The translations under genes were made by a program, and so were the position numbers. The notes under the pieces are model-generated. The model did no database searches, had not been told where the DNA came from, and saw only the letters and a program-made list of their open reading frames with translations. A DNA stretch of 64,000 nt from Corynebacterium crudilactis (GTDB lineage: Bacteria > Actinomycetota > Actinomycetes > Mycobacteriales > Mycobacteriaceae): the NCBI RefSeq assembly GCF_001643015.1, contig NZ_CP015622.1, forward strand, positions 2,307,358 through 2,371,357. Reading direction: 5' to 3'. Numbering within the stretch: position 1 is the first letter of the stretch; each line of letters begins with the position of its first letter. Positions 17,929 to 27,127 of this stretch are shown here, in pieces.

Positions 17929-18912
17929 CTACGGCAGTGACTTCCTAGTGACATAGTAACTAGGAAGTTCTACTGTTTTGAAGTCTGCCTCGGGATTTTC
18001 AATCCGCTCGAAAAGTAAGTCCACAGCAACTGCGGCTAATTTTTCAAGGTCAAAGCCGACTGTCGAAAGCGAAAAAATTGGCCATTTAGCTTCAGGAAGA
18101 TCATCAAAACCCACAAGTGCAACATCTTCAGGAACTTTGATGTCATAAACGTGAGCCGCATTGATAGCACCCATCGCAACAACATCATTTGCACAAAAAA
18201 TAACATCTGGGGGAACCTCACGAGACATGAGCTCCTGGAATCCCTCAAGTCCGGCTGGAATTGAAAAATCTCCATTGACTCTGTAATCAAAGGGGACAAA
18301 AATCTCATTCTGCGCGAGTAACTCAAAAAATATATTTGCTCTTAAAGTACCTGTTGTTGCGTTTTTAGGGCCGAGAATTGCCCCCACTCGTTTATATCCA
18401 TTTCGTTTAATCGCATTTACTAGATCTTGCATGCCATCAGTTAAATCAATTACAGCCGCATCAGCAGGAACAGCTGGCGCAATACGGTTAAAATAGACAA
18501 AAGGAATATTTTTTTCTCGGAGCTTATACGGAATAACCGAGTCGGTTGTCGTTGTCGCAAGGATAACTCCATCCAACCCGAGAGAAATAATCCTATTCGG
18601 AATATCTGACGTACTTTGGTTATCTGCCAACAACACGACCTCGTGTTGATGTTCATCTACGCGATCAACAACTGGGCCAATCAACCTATGATAAAACTCA
18701 TTGGAAAGATCTGTTACTAAAAGTCCGATACGGTTTGTCCGACCTGATGACAATGCTCGACCTGCCAGATTCGGTACATACCCAAGAGTTTTTGCGGCAT
18801 CCGCTACTAATGTACGGGTTCTTTCTGAGACTTTGGAATCTCCTCGCAATGCTCTCGAAACGGTCGATTGCGACACCCCCGCTAATCTCGCTACATCAAA
18901 ACTATTTACCAT
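17929..18912 (-). CDS. LacI-family transcriptional regulator
   Basis: The 327-residue protein has an N-terminal LacI helix-turn-helix (FDVARLAGVSQSTVSRALRG, residues 4-23) and hinge (LGYVPNLAGRALSSGRTN). A periplasmic-binding-protein-like ligand domain follows (IGLLVTDLSNEFY; CANDVVAMGAINAA; VGFDDLPEA). Such regulators usually repress sugar genes until a sugar binds. It lies between the ends of the two catabolic operons and most probably controls both. Its own upstream region (18913-19101) contains TTACGT-type half-dyads and a long inverted repeat. Confidence 0.93.
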   Translation of the reverse strand: MVNSFDVARLAGVSQSTVSRALRGDSKVSERTRTLVADAAKTLGYVPNLAGRALSSGRTNRIGLLVTDLSNEFYHRLIGPVVDRVDEHQHEVVLLADNQSTSDIPNRIISLGLDGVILATTTTDSVIPYKLREKNIPFVYFNRIAPAVPADAAVIDLTDGMQDLVNAIKRNGYKRVGAILGPKNATTGTLRANIFFELLAQNEIFVPFDYRVNGDFSIPAGLEGFQELMSREVPPDVIFCANDVVAMGAINAAHVYDIKVPEDVALVGFDDLPEAKWPIFSLSTVGFDLEKLAAVAVDLLFERIENPEADFKTVELPSYYVTRKSLP

Positions 18913-19048
18913 TTTCCCACTGTATTCTCTTACGTGTAACAGAAGTTAGTTACAAACCAAGAAACTGCTCCAAGGTCTAAACCTCAGAGCATCTCTATGT
19001 CATCACATGTTTTAACAATTTCAGCTAAATAGTGACGGATCCTTCTCA

Positions 19049-19092
19049 TTTGTTACGTTGCAGACATGTAATCACGCTTACAACGTAACAAA
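19049..19092. promoter_or_regulatory. 12-bp perfect inverted repeat between the ATPase gene and lacI
   Basis: TTTGTTACGTTG (19049-19060) and CAACGTAACAAA (19081-19092) are exact inverted copies 20 bases apart. No T-run follows on either strand, which argues against a terminator. Each arm is itself an imperfect dyad around ACGT, so a pair of regulator sites upstream of lacI is more likely. Confidence 0.5.
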
Positions 19093-19101
19093 GCACTAGC
19101 A

Positions 19102-20154
19102 CTACTTTAAACGGACTCCACTTTCACCATCAAAAAACAATGCCCGATCTTTATCAAAAGAAAAGTGCACTTTCGACCCTTTTTCAGGAAGATTATTCTG
19201 ATCGCCTCGCACTACTAATGGAAAACCAAGTCCAGTGGTGCAATAAAGATAATCGTCTGCGCCAAGTTCCTCAATCATGTCAACTGTGGCTTCAATACCC
19301 TCTGTTGACATGGAAAGATGCTCAGGGCGAATGCCTACAGTAACGCTCTTTCCTGCGTTCTCAGGGACAACAATTGGATTGCCGCCCAAAAGAACTTCTT
19401 TGTTTTCATTTACTTCTTTAGTAAACAAATTCATCGAAGGTGACCCAATAAAACCTGCGACGAAAGCATTAACTGGGTTCTCGTACAGTTCTCGCGGAGG
19501 CGCACATTGTTGCAACTCTCCTTCACGAAGCACTGCAACCCGGTCCCCCATTGTCATTGCTTCCACTTGATCATGGGTCACATAGACCGTGGTAGTTGCC
19601 AAACGCCGTTGCAATCGAGCAATTTCTGTTCTGGTTTGAACTCGAAGCTTCGCGTCCAAGTTTGAAAGTGGCTCATCCATGAGAAAAACTTGAGGAGCTC
19701 GGACGATAGCTCGACCCATCGCTACGCGCTGCCGCTGTCCGCCGGATAGAGCCTTTGGTTTCCTATCCAGGAACTGTGTGAGATCCAGTAATCGTGCTGC
19801 TTCTTCCACCCGTTCCTTGATTTCAGACTTTGCTACTTTCGCCATTTTCAGTGCAAAGCCCATGTTTTCAGCAACCGTCATATGCGGATACAACGCATAA
19901 TTTTGAAAAACCATAGCCGCATCTCGGTCTTTTGGCGGAATAGTAGTGACGTCTTTCCCTCCAATCATGATCCGTCCTGAGCTAACTTCCTCTAGTCCAG
20001 CCAACATGCGAAGCGTAGTTGATTTACCGCAACCTGACGGCCCAACAAGAACGAGGAATTCACCGTCCTCAATCTCTAAATTAATTTGGTTTACGCTTGG
20101 TTTCTTAGCACCTGGATAAATAAGGCTAACGTTTTCATAAGTAATGCTTGCCAT
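19102..20154 (-). CDS. Sugar ABC importer ATPase (MalK/MsmK/UgpC type)
   Basis: The 350-residue protein energises import by the permeases encoded at 23926-25726. Walker A GPSGCGKST, signature LSGGQRQRVAMGRA, Walker B VFLMDEPLSNLDAKL and the H-loop VYVTHDQVEA are complete, and a C-terminal TOBE/MalK regulatory domain (from about residue 240) is present. The ATG at 20154 was chosen because GAAAGGAAATGAC precedes it; a start five codons upstream would put the ribosome-binding site inside the gene. It is the last gene of the long minus operon, separated from its permeases by four metabolic genes, which is unusual. Confidence 0.92.
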   Translation of the reverse strand: MASITYENVSLIYPGAKKPSVNQINLEIEDGEFLVLVGPSGCGKSTTLRMLAGLEEVSSGRIMIGGKDVTTIPPKDRDAAMVFQNYALYPHMTVAENMGFALKMAKVAKSEIKERVEEAARLLDLTQFLDRKPKALSGGQRQRVAMGRAIVRAPQVFLMDEPLSNLDAKLRVQTRTEIARLQRRLATTTVYVTHDQVEAMTMGDRVAVLREGELQQCAPPRELYENPVNAFVAGFIGSPSMNLFTKEVNENKEVLLGGNPIVVPENAGKSVTVGIRPEHLSMSTEGIEATVDMIEELGADDYLYCTTGLGFPLVVRGDQNNLPEKGSKVHFSFDKDRALFFDGESGVRLK

Positions 20155-20190
20155 GTCATTTCCTTTCAAATTATTCGTTGGTTAAAAGAA

Positions 20191-21015
20191 TTATTTCTCA
20201 AAATATAGATCTACTCGGCGATCCAAAAAAGCATCATTATCTGGCGATATTCTCGAATTGGAATTCACTTCGACATCAGCCACCCATATCTCAGGCACCG
20301 ATGGGGTTTTAATGTGTGGACCAGACAACGGATACCCATCCTTACCGATAATTATGCTTCCGCCGATCCAGTCGGTACCTCGTTCTTCACCGCACCGATC
20401 AGCGATGACAATCGGCAATCTATACTCTGCGGCATGGGCCATTGCTTTAAATATCTCAATAGGCCAGCTATCACTCGGCCGAGGATTTTTCGGCCAATTT
20501 ACCGGAGCAGTCAAAACTTCTGCCCCCATTTCTGCTGCGATTCTGACAACTTCTGGAAATTCAATGTCATAACAAATCGCAACAGATATTTTCCCTACGC
20601 TAGTAGTAAAAATTGTCGGTAAATGATTTCCCTGCTCGAAAAATTGCTTCTCGGTGTTCCACAGATGCGTCTTCCGATATGTTCCCAGAAGGTGTCCATT
20701 GTCGAGGATGATCGCTGAGGAAAAAAGCACACCTTCTTCAGAAATCTCTGAAATTCCAGATACCAATACGATCTGAAATTCACGAGACATTTCTTGCAAA
20801 AATGTAGTCCACTTTCCAGGGATAACTTCCGACCTTCGTGTAGCTTCAGCCTGATCAGCAAAACAATATCCAGATGTTGCAAGCTCCGGTAGGACAATAA
20901 GCGAGGCTCCAGCATCAGCAGCGGCTTTCACGCTACTAATCATGCTGGCACGAATGCTCTCTGGATTATCAATATCAATGTCAATCTGGCACGAAGCTAC
21001 TCGAATTGTGTTCAC
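20191..21015 (-). CDS. Carbon-nitrogen hydrolase (nitrilase superfamily amidase)
   Basis: The 274-residue protein has the Glu-Lys-Cys triad of the superfamily: Glu44 (VLPELATSGY), Lys114 (YRKTHLW) and Cys147 (ICYDIEFPE). These enzymes hydrolyse amides, ureides or nitriles. The GTG start at 21015 lies two bases after the bicupin stop, so the genes are coupled. In this operon it would cleave an amide bond in the imported compound or a breakdown product. The branch within the superfamily (omega-amidase, N-carbamoyl hydrolase or aliphatic amidase) cannot be decided by eye. Confidence 0.85.
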   Translation of the reverse strand: MNTIRVASCQIDIDIDNPESIRASMISSVKAAADAGASLIVLPELATSGYCFADQAEATRRSEVIPGKWTTFLQEMSREFQIVLVSGISEISEEGVLFSSAIILDNGHLLGTYRKTHLWNTEKQFFEQGNHLPTIFTTSVGKISVAICYDIEFPEVVRIAAEMGAEVLTAPVNWPKNPRPSDSWPIEIFKAMAHAAEYRLPIVIADRCGEERGTDWIGGSIIIGKDGYPLSGPHIKTPSVPEIWVADVEVNSNSRISPDNDAFLDRRVDLYFEK

Positions 21016-21017
21016 TG

Positions 21018-22154
21018 TTATCGAAGCCCTGCTGCCTCAAGCACACTGACAGGTGCAACATAATCATTCGGATCAAGAGCAAATCCTGCTTCATGCGCAG
21101 CATTGATCACTTCTTCATGCCAGTCAATCTTGACTCTATTATCTCCTGCAGAGACAACAAACAATTCGCCTTCAGTATCTGAGATGCACCTGAATTGTCT
21201 CCAAGATCCTTCTGGAATTGAGATGGCATCGCGTGAAGATAACGTAACTACTTGCTTGTCATCACCATCATTAATGGTGATCTTCCAAGTACCAGACTTA
21301 ATAGTGATTGTTTGTGGTACCTCAATTTTATGTCGGAGGATACCTTCACCAGAGTTCGCAACAATCCATGCCGCAGAGAAAGAATGTGGCTCATGGATTG
21401 GTGGAACCTGGCGACGATTTTCAGTCAACCCATACCCAATAACTAGAGCTAATTTCGCACGCCCTCCGGGGAGAGATGAGCACAAAAATGCTTTATCAAA
21501 ATACACTCGATCTTCTCTAGTTATCACACGCTTACGGAAATCATCCTCGGAGAATACTTCCAGGGATTCCAGCTGTGCTTGGGAGAGCGGACGAATCAAA
21601 TTCTCGGAGGACGGAATTGGATCTCCTGCTTCTGTATCAACCAATAGATTTTCCCTGGTTAGATGCAGCCCATACCCTTCAGCATCTTGGAGAACCTGAG
21701 GTCCCCAAATAATTCCACCAGTATCGTCTCGTCCAAGTGCCGTATACAAAATTCCATCGTCAGGACCGATGTTAGTGAAACCACGAAAGATCCAGGTAGG
21801 AACAGTAATTACGTCTCCATCTTGAGAGATGTAATTACCTTGTTCACCATTAGGCCCCCAGCGAAGTTGAAACTCCCCTTCAAAGTTAACAAACACTTCA
21901 GCAGTAAAGTGTAAATGCAAACTATTTGAGACTCCATTGGGCATTCCGGCCGCGCCTAGTTGAAAGCCATGCGCTGATGAGACATTCACAAACTGATCTG
22001 AGCTTTGAGAAACGCCTGGACCAACGAAGGAGTAATTGTCTTTTTGATCAGATCCTGGGGTTTTGCAGTCAATAAATGCTGCTTTACACGGTACCCAGTC
22101 ACTGAATGTAATCACCCTTGAGCTGAGTTCTTCTTTAGATACGATTTTTGTCAT
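21018..22154 (-). CDS. Bicupin protein, possible dioxygenase or isomerase
   Basis: The 378-residue protein contains two cupin-like domains (about residues 60-160 and 235-345). The first has a near-canonical metal motif with His80, His82 and Glu86 (SLHLHFTAEVF), followed by GDVITVPTWIFRGFTN in which the final His is replaced. The second (HEPHSFSAAWIV; SIPEGSWRQF) lacks a clear metal set. Gentisate-dioxygenase-like bicupins and sugar-binding cupins have this build. The reaction cannot be assigned; ring cleavage, isomerisation or ligand binding are all possible. It sits between the NTF2-like and amidase genes in the catabolic operon. Confidence 0.7.
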   Translation of the reverse strand: MTKIVSKEELSSRVITFSDWVPCKAAFIDCKTPGSDQKDNYSFVGPGVSQSSDQFVNVSSAHGFQLGAAGMPNGVSNSLHLHFTAEVFVNFEGEFQLRWGPNGEQGNYISQDGDVITVPTWIFRGFTNIGPDDGILYTALGRDDTGGIIWGPQVLQDAEGYGLHLTRENLLVDTEAGDPIPSSENLIRPLSQAQLESLEVFSEDDFRKRVITREDRVYFDKAFLCSSLPGGRAKLALVIGYGLTENRRQVPPIHEPHSFSAAWIVANSGEGILRHKIEVPQTITIKSGTWKITINDGDDKQVVTLSSRDAISIPEGSWRQFRCISDTEGELFVVSAGDNRVKIDWHEEVINAAHEAGFALDPNDYVAPVSVLEAAGLR

Positions 22155-22205
22155 GATAGCTCTCTTTCAAATCTTTGAATGCTTGTTTTCTACTTGCGTT
22201 CTGGC

Positions 22206-23222
22206 TTAGTAAAGATTCTCAAATTTGTATTCACCATCTCCTCGTGTTGCTTCGATTTGGGCCAAAACTCCAACCCAATCAAAAACCCTGACTTCCCGGA
22301 TGATCTTCTGATCATGAATCTGGAATTGAGAAACACCGAGGATCTCAATATCTTGGCCTGAAAGTTCGCCAAAGATATCTACACCCGAGTAGTTTCCTTT
22401 TAGTTTCCAAGCAACTGCTACTCGCAGACCTCCATACCGGGTCTCGAAGTTTGCTTGAACATCTCTTACTTCAAATTCACATCCAGGAAAACCACTCACT
22501 AGATGAAGAAGGTCTTCTTGATATGCTTTCGGCCTAACAACGGTTTTGTCTCCAACCGAATGCAAAATTACGTCGCGATCGAAGTACTTCGACATACTCT
22601 TGAAATTTCTTCGAGACCATACATTTTTGATCATCTCTAAAACCATTTGGCATTCTTCGGGATAATCATTTTCTCGAGGGCCCGAATCACCAACAGAAAG
22701 CACATCACTGGGTGCATGATCTTTGAAACTCCCTGAGTACCCGACATATGGAAGTTGTTCAGCTGCAACTGCAGGGTCGATTCCCAGCTGAAGGCAATTC
22801 GCAAGAGAATCTCGAACAACCCATTCTTCTACCATGCGGCCTTCTCGGTAAAGACAATTGGCAATAGTGCGACTTCTCGTGATCTTGAGCCCTTCTGGGG
22901 TAGGAACATGATCGATCCCCAGTACTAGGTGGGAACTTAGAAATGCATTATCGTTTCGGGCTTCCCAAATAACATCTTCTGCAAGTCCAATATGATCTGG
23001 GACTTTCGCAATGCGCATTGTTGTCCCCTGAACCACCTGCTCAACACCAATTGCAGTTCCTCCAGGACCATGAACAATAGAGTCCGGTTCATAATTCTCA
23101 TAGATATGCTCGATATCTCGTTCGACCCAAATACGGTCGGTAACTTCACGGATAAACTCATCAGGATTTGCATATGGTGCATATGCAATCTCTTTGATAT
23201 TTAGTGGATTGTCCATTGGCAT
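22206..23222 (-). CDS. Tandem SnoaL/NTF2-like protein
   Basis: The 338-residue protein is a duplication of the SnoaL-like alpha+beta barrel. Domain 1 (about 25-150) contains DRIWVERDIEHIYENYEPDS and RMVEEWVVRDSL. Domain 2 (about 205-325) contains MIKNVWSRRNFKSMSKYF and HDQKIIREVRVFDWVG. SnoaL-type domains bind small hydrophobic ligands and act as cyclases, isomerases, dehydratases or hydrolases. AGGAG precedes ATG 23222 at a suitable distance; a second ATG two codons later is also possible. The function in this operon is unknown. Confidence 0.8.
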   Translation of the reverse strand: MPMDNPLNIKEIAYAPYANPDEFIREVTDRIWVERDIEHIYENYEPDSIVHGPGGTAIGVEQVVQGTTMRIAKVPDHIGLAEDVIWEARNDNAFLSSHLVLGIDHVPTPEGLKITRSRTIANCLYREGRMVEEWVVRDSLANCLQLGIDPAVAAEQLPYVGYSGSFKDHAPSDVLSVGDSGPRENDYPEECQMVLEMIKNVWSRRNFKSMSKYFDRDVILHSVGDKTVVRPKAYQEDLLHLVSGFPGCEFEVRDVQANFETRYGGLRVAVAWKLKGNYSGVDIFGELSGQDIEILGVSQFQIHDQKIIREVRVFDWVGVLAQIEATRGDGEYKFENLY

Positions 23223-23235
23223 GACGGTTGAACTC

Positions 23236-23916
23236 CTAGTTCTGTATTAATTGGGTAATCGCATGATTAACAGTTTCAGGCGATTCAATCGGAATTAAAT
23301 GGCCAGAATTTTCTGCCATTACTAGTTGTGCATTGGGTATCAATGATGCAATTTCTTCATGGTTTGACACCGGACACATAGCATCTTCTCCCCCTGCAAT
23401 CACAATGGTCGGTGCACCTATTTTCCGCAGTTCAGAGCGCTGATCTACCCTAGTAGCCTGCGTAAGTAATTGGTTTTCCAGGACTTTCGGTTTTAGATCT
23501 GCAGCTGATTTCAATGCTTGATTAACCATGTTCGGATCTTGTTGTCCGACATCTGAAAGCAACAAATGAAGTAGTCCTTCTTGAACGGATTCAGGAGAGG
23601 TTCCGTCCTTTACTTCTTGACGCGTTGTTCTCCAATTACTTAACTGCTTCGAAGTTGGTCCTTTAGCGTTCGTAGCTAGAAGCATAAGACCAGCAACTCT
23701 GTCAGTTTCAGAAGCAATTCTCATTGCTAAATTAGCCCCAAGGCTTAATCCACCGAGATAAAATTTTTCCGGTAAGACTTGCAAAAACATCTCAATATTG
23801 TCTTCTATTGAGTTCGCTTCAGGGGTCAAGATGATTGCATCTGAGGGGAGACTGCACGAATGCCACATTCTGGGGGAAAGGTTCATTCCTGAGATAAAAA
23901 CCATTGGAATAGTCAT
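23236..23916 (-). CDS. Alpha/beta hydrolase
   Basis: The 226-residue protein is a compact MhpC/MenH-type hydrolase. Nucleophile Ser58 lies in GGLSLGANLA, the acid is Asp178 (GGEDAMCP) and the base His206 (NSGHLIPIE), giving a complete triad. It starts with MTIPMVFISGMNLSPRMWH, the usual first beta-strand and oxyanion region. It probably cleaves an ester, lactone or carbon-carbon bond of a pathway intermediate. It lies nine bases after the second permease and 13 bases before the SnoaL-like gene. Confidence 0.87.
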   Translation of the reverse strand: MTIPMVFISGMNLSPRMWHSCSLPSDAIILTPEANSIEDNIEMFLQVLPEKFYLGGLSLGANLAMRIASETDRVAGLMLLATNAKGPTSKQLSNWRTTRQEVKDGTSPESVQEGLLHLLLSDVGQQDPNMVNQALKSAADLKPKVLENQLLTQATRVDQRSELRKIGAPTIVIAGGEDAMCPVSNHEEIASLIPNAQLVMAENSGHLIPIESPETVNHAITQLIQN

Positions 23917-23925
23917 TTTGAGCTT

Positions 23926-24858
23926 CTACCCCTTAACTGATCCAGAAGATAGACCTGCAACCAAGTACTTTTGCGCCAAGAAAGCAATTGCAACAACTGG
24001 TAGCGTCAATAAAATTGTTGCGGCTCCAGCCTGTTGAAGCATCGGCAGAGTTTGCCCCAATTGCGTTGCGATAAATACTGGAACAGTCTTTGACTCCACA
24101 TCGGTCAAGATGACTGCTGCAAAATACTCTTGGAATGCAAAGAGGAAAATGAAGATTCCTGCTGTCAAGATTCCTGGTCCCATGATGGGTAGCATTACTC
24201 TTCGCAAAGTTTGGAATCTGTTGCATCCATCCATCAATGCAGCTTCATCTAGTTCTTTTGGAATCTCAGCAAAGAAATTTCGCAAGAGCCAAATACTAAA
24301 AGGTTGATTGATAGCGATCAGTGCTGCTGAAATAGCCCAGACTGAATCATAAATTCCAAGCTGTTTTGTTACTTCATATAATGGCAACACAACGGCAGGC
24401 CTGGGTAGAGCACGAAATATTAGAGCCATCACTAGCAATGCAGCGGAGACCCAGCCAGGAAATCTAGATAACGCATACGCAGCAGGAATACCAATTACTA
24501 ACGCTACGACTGTGCAAATAAATGCAATAACCGTTGTGTTTAATAAGTATTTGTAAAAAAGTGTTCCCTGCCAGAGCGAGATAAAGGCCTGAGCCGTTGG
24601 CTCGTATATAAATACTGGAGGGTTTGCAAATGCCACATTCAGAGGTTTGGTGACTGCCAGGATCGTCCAGATAAATGGGGCCAGACAAAACAGACAAACC
24701 AAAAACATTGCGAGTGCAATTAGCGTTCCACGCCAACCGAACTTAATCTTTCGTTTTTGAGGAAGATAACTTTGCTTTGAACTTTCAAATTCAGAATCAG
24801 GAGCTTCTGATAGCCGCTGAGCACCTGTCGTTTGAGCAGTTGGATTATTCACGTCCAC
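23926..24858 (-). CDS. Sugar ABC importer permease, MalG type
   Basis: The protein of about 310 residues has six membrane segments and the cytoplasmic EAA loop that contacts the ATPase (PKELDEAALMDGCNRFQ followed by PIMGPG). A long polar N-terminus (residues 1-40) precedes the first segment. The start is GTG, either at 24858 or at 24852; AAGGAGG upstream fits the second with better spacing. The gene overlaps the end of the first permease gene. It forms the import channel with the product of 24845-25726. Confidence 0.9.
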   Translation of the reverse strand: MDVNNPTAQTTGAQRLSEAPDSEFESSKQSYLPQKRKIKFGWRGTLIALAMFLVCLFCLAPFIWTILAVTKPLNVAFANPPVFIYEPTAQAFISLWQGTLFYKYLLNTTVIAFICTVVALVIGIPAAYALSRFPGWVSAALLVMALIFRALPRPAVVLPLYEVTKQLGIYDSVWAISAALIAINQPFSIWLLRNFFAEIPKELDEAALMDGCNRFQTLRRVMLPIMGPGILTAGIFIFLFAFQEYFAAVILTDVESKTVPVFIATQLGQTLPMLQQAGAATILLTLPVVAIAFLAQKYLVAGLSSGSVKG

Positions 24859-25726
24859 TCGCCTCCTTTAGAACGCCCCGAATAGATGGGTAAAGCAGAA
24901 CCAAAATCACGATGATCGACAAGATATTCACAGCGCTTCCCAGCCCAAGCTGTGGTGAACCTTCTCTAAACGCAATATTGAATACGTAAAGCATTACTGA
25001 TTCATTTCCAATTTGCGCTGCAGCAGGTGACAACGGAATCAACTGGTCAAACACTCGGAAAATATCCATGATCAAGATCAGGAGGACAAATCCCATGATC
25101 CCTCTGATACTCGGGATAATGATGTTCCAGTGGCGTTGAAATAGGTTAGCTCCATCCATTGTTCCCGCCTCGATGATTTCTTTTGGAACTCCTTGAAGCC
25201 CAGCCAAGATCATTAAAATTGCGAAAGGCAGCATAGACCAGACAATATTTGACATCAATAGAATTCGATTGGGCCAAACATCTGTGAACCAAAGAATTTG
25301 CTGGTCGCTAACCAAACTAATGAGATAATTAACCACTCCACCAAAGTTGGAGTCGAACAGCCAGGAGTAGGCCGCAGATCCTACTACTGAGGGAATAACG
25401 TATGGGATTAATAGCACTCCCAGAACAATTGGCCGAGGCCAAGTAAGCCGGTTCACCATGACTGCAAGCACATACGCGAGAACCACAATGACTGCTGTCG
25501 TGGTAATCGTAAGCCCAGTTGTAAAAACAAGAGCGCTCAAGAATCGATCATCTGTTAATGCACGAGAATAGTTATCTAGTCCAACCCACGTTCCTGGTGA
25601 GCCATAACTAACTTCCTCAAAGCTCCAACGTATTGTTTTATAAAGTGGGACTATTAAAAGTCCGATCATGATTACGAGACTTGGACCCATTAGAATCCAA
25701 AATTCTCTACGCTTCACATCGCTCAC
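24845..25726 (-). CDS. Sugar ABC importer permease, MalF type
   Basis: The 293-residue protein begins with a membrane segment after RREFWILMGPSLVIM and has six predicted segments, with the EAA loop PKEIIEAGTMDGANLFQRHW. It pairs with the MalG-type permease; the two genes overlap by 14 bases. The start is GTG at 25726. The family is that of carbohydrate uptake (CUT1) importers, which usually carry oligosaccharides or glycosides. Confidence 0.9.
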   Translation of the reverse strand: MSDVKRREFWILMGPSLVIMIGLLIVPLYKTIRWSFEEVSYGSPGTWVGLDNYSRALTDDRFLSALVFTTGLTITTTAVIVVLAYVLAVMVNRLTWPRPIVLGVLLIPYVIPSVVGSAAYSWLFDSNFGGVVNYLISLVSDQQILWFTDVWPNRILLMSNIVWSMLPFAILMILAGLQGVPKEIIEAGTMDGANLFQRHWNIIIPSIRGIMGFVLLILIMDIFRVFDQLIPLSPAAAQIGNESVMLYVFNIAFREGSPQLGLGSAVNILSIIVILVLLYPSIRGVLKEASGRE

Positions 25727-25794
25727 CCATTCTTTGTTGGCGTTTCATCGAAGTTTGTTCGCAACGGATGGAGCCCCATTCCGTCAGTCGAGCA

Positions 25795-27102
25795 TTAGTA
25801 CTTCTCCATCACGCCTTCAGCGATCTGTTGCATTTCAGCCATTCCTGGGTCAACCTGCTTTTGACCAGAGATAATCTGCGCCAGAACATTGATAGTCTCA
25901 TTACTCATATCTGCTGCCCATGGAACGATCTGAGGTTCCGGTGCACCTGAAATGCTCTCTTCCACGGCAACTGCGTAGGGCATGTTTTCTGAATTTGCAA
26001 TACCTTCGCGAGCTGGATAAGCCGCAGGGATTGATTCTTTTGAGGCCTCTTCTGAAACTGATGCTCCAATTAGGTTGAACAATAGATCGGGATCAAGTTT
26101 GGTATTTTTGGGGATTGACCATCCGTCAATAGAAACTTGCGAATAGAGTTTTCCTCCCGCTTCTACTGAAGGAGGGGCGCTGAAAGCAAACTGTTCACTC
26201 AAATTGGTTTGATTAGTATCCAATAGATCAACCATTCGGCCAGAGAACATGATCGCCATAGCTGCTTGTCCATTAAATAGCTGCTGTTGAACCTTTGGCT
26301 GATCAAAAGTTAGGACTTGCGGATCCATGTACTGAGTAAGAGATTTCAGAGACTCCAAGGCAACCTTTGATTCTGGAGAGTCAAAGTTTGGCCGACCAGT
26401 ACTTTCATCTACATATTGCTTTCCTAATGATCCCAAAGCTGCAATGTAGGCCGTTCCCAAATCGCTAGAAGACAAAAATGGCAGGGCAAGCGGATACTGC
26501 ATTTTTCCAGATTCTTGGATTGCCTGTGCGCTTTCTTCCATTTCAGCAAAGGTTGTTGGAACTTCCAGACCCAATTCGTCAAATACATCTTGGCGATAGA
26601 CAAATGTGAATGCTTGAGCTTGCATTGGGACAGCCAAAAGCTGTCCATCATAGCTCATTCGCTCCATGAGATCGCTGCTGATCTGATCAAGGGTGTATTG
26701 ATCTGAGTACTCCTCAAAAAGGTCATTCAGCGGAAGAACTTTATCTTGTTCTGCCAACCCCGGAAGGATAAATCCATATGTTTCAATAAGGTCATAGGTT
26801 CCGTTGTCTGTACCGAGCGTTGCCTGAGTTCTTTGAACCTGGCCTGCGAAGTCAATTGGCTCATGTCGAACTTCAAGATTATCTTTTGTACAGCTACTGA
26901 CCATAGAATTCGTGAATGGATCAATTGCCGATGAGTTATAGGCAAGCACATTCACGGTTGTCTTCTGCTCCGGGTTTTCGAAGTCACAAGCAGCTACAGC
27001 AGAATTACTACTTGATGTTTGACTACCAGCTCCGCAGGCAGTCAGAAAAACTGAGGTAGCTAGAACTGAAGCTGCAACCCCTAAAACTTTTTTGATAGAC
27101 AT
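25795..27102 (-). CDS. Sugar ABC importer substrate-binding lipoprotein
   Basis: The 435-residue protein has a lipoprotein signal peptide (MSIKKVLGVAASVLATSVFL then TAC, lipobox Cys at residue 23). It belongs to the bacterial extracellular solute-binding family 1 used for oligosaccharides and glycosides (LIETYGFILPGLAEQDKVLPL; FNGQAAMAIMFSGRM). ATG at 27102 follows GAAGGGTGTAAAA at proper spacing; an upstream TTG would place that site inside the gene. It is the second gene of the minus operon. The ligand cannot be inferred from sequence alone. Confidence 0.92.
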   Translation of the reverse strand: MSIKKVLGVAASVLATSVFLTACGAGSQTSSSNSAVAACDFENPEQKTTVNVLAYNSSAIDPFTNSMVSSCTKDNLEVRHEPIDFAGQVQRTQATLGTDNGTYDLIETYGFILPGLAEQDKVLPLNDLFEEYSDQYTLDQISSDLMERMSYDGQLLAVPMQAQAFTFVYRQDVFDELGLEVPTTFAEMEESAQAIQESGKMQYPLALPFLSSSDLGTAYIAALGSLGKQYVDESTGRPNFDSPESKVALESLKSLTQYMDPQVLTFDQPKVQQQLFNGQAAMAIMFSGRMVDLLDTNQTNLSEQFAFSAPPSVEAGGKLYSQVSIDGWSIPKNTKLDPDLLFNLIGASVSEEASKESIPAAYPAREGIANSENMPYAVAVEESISGAPEPQIVPWAADMSNETINVLAQIISGQKQVDPGMAEMQQIAEGVMEKY

Positions 27103-27127
27103 TTTTACACCCTTCAATAGTTTTTAT

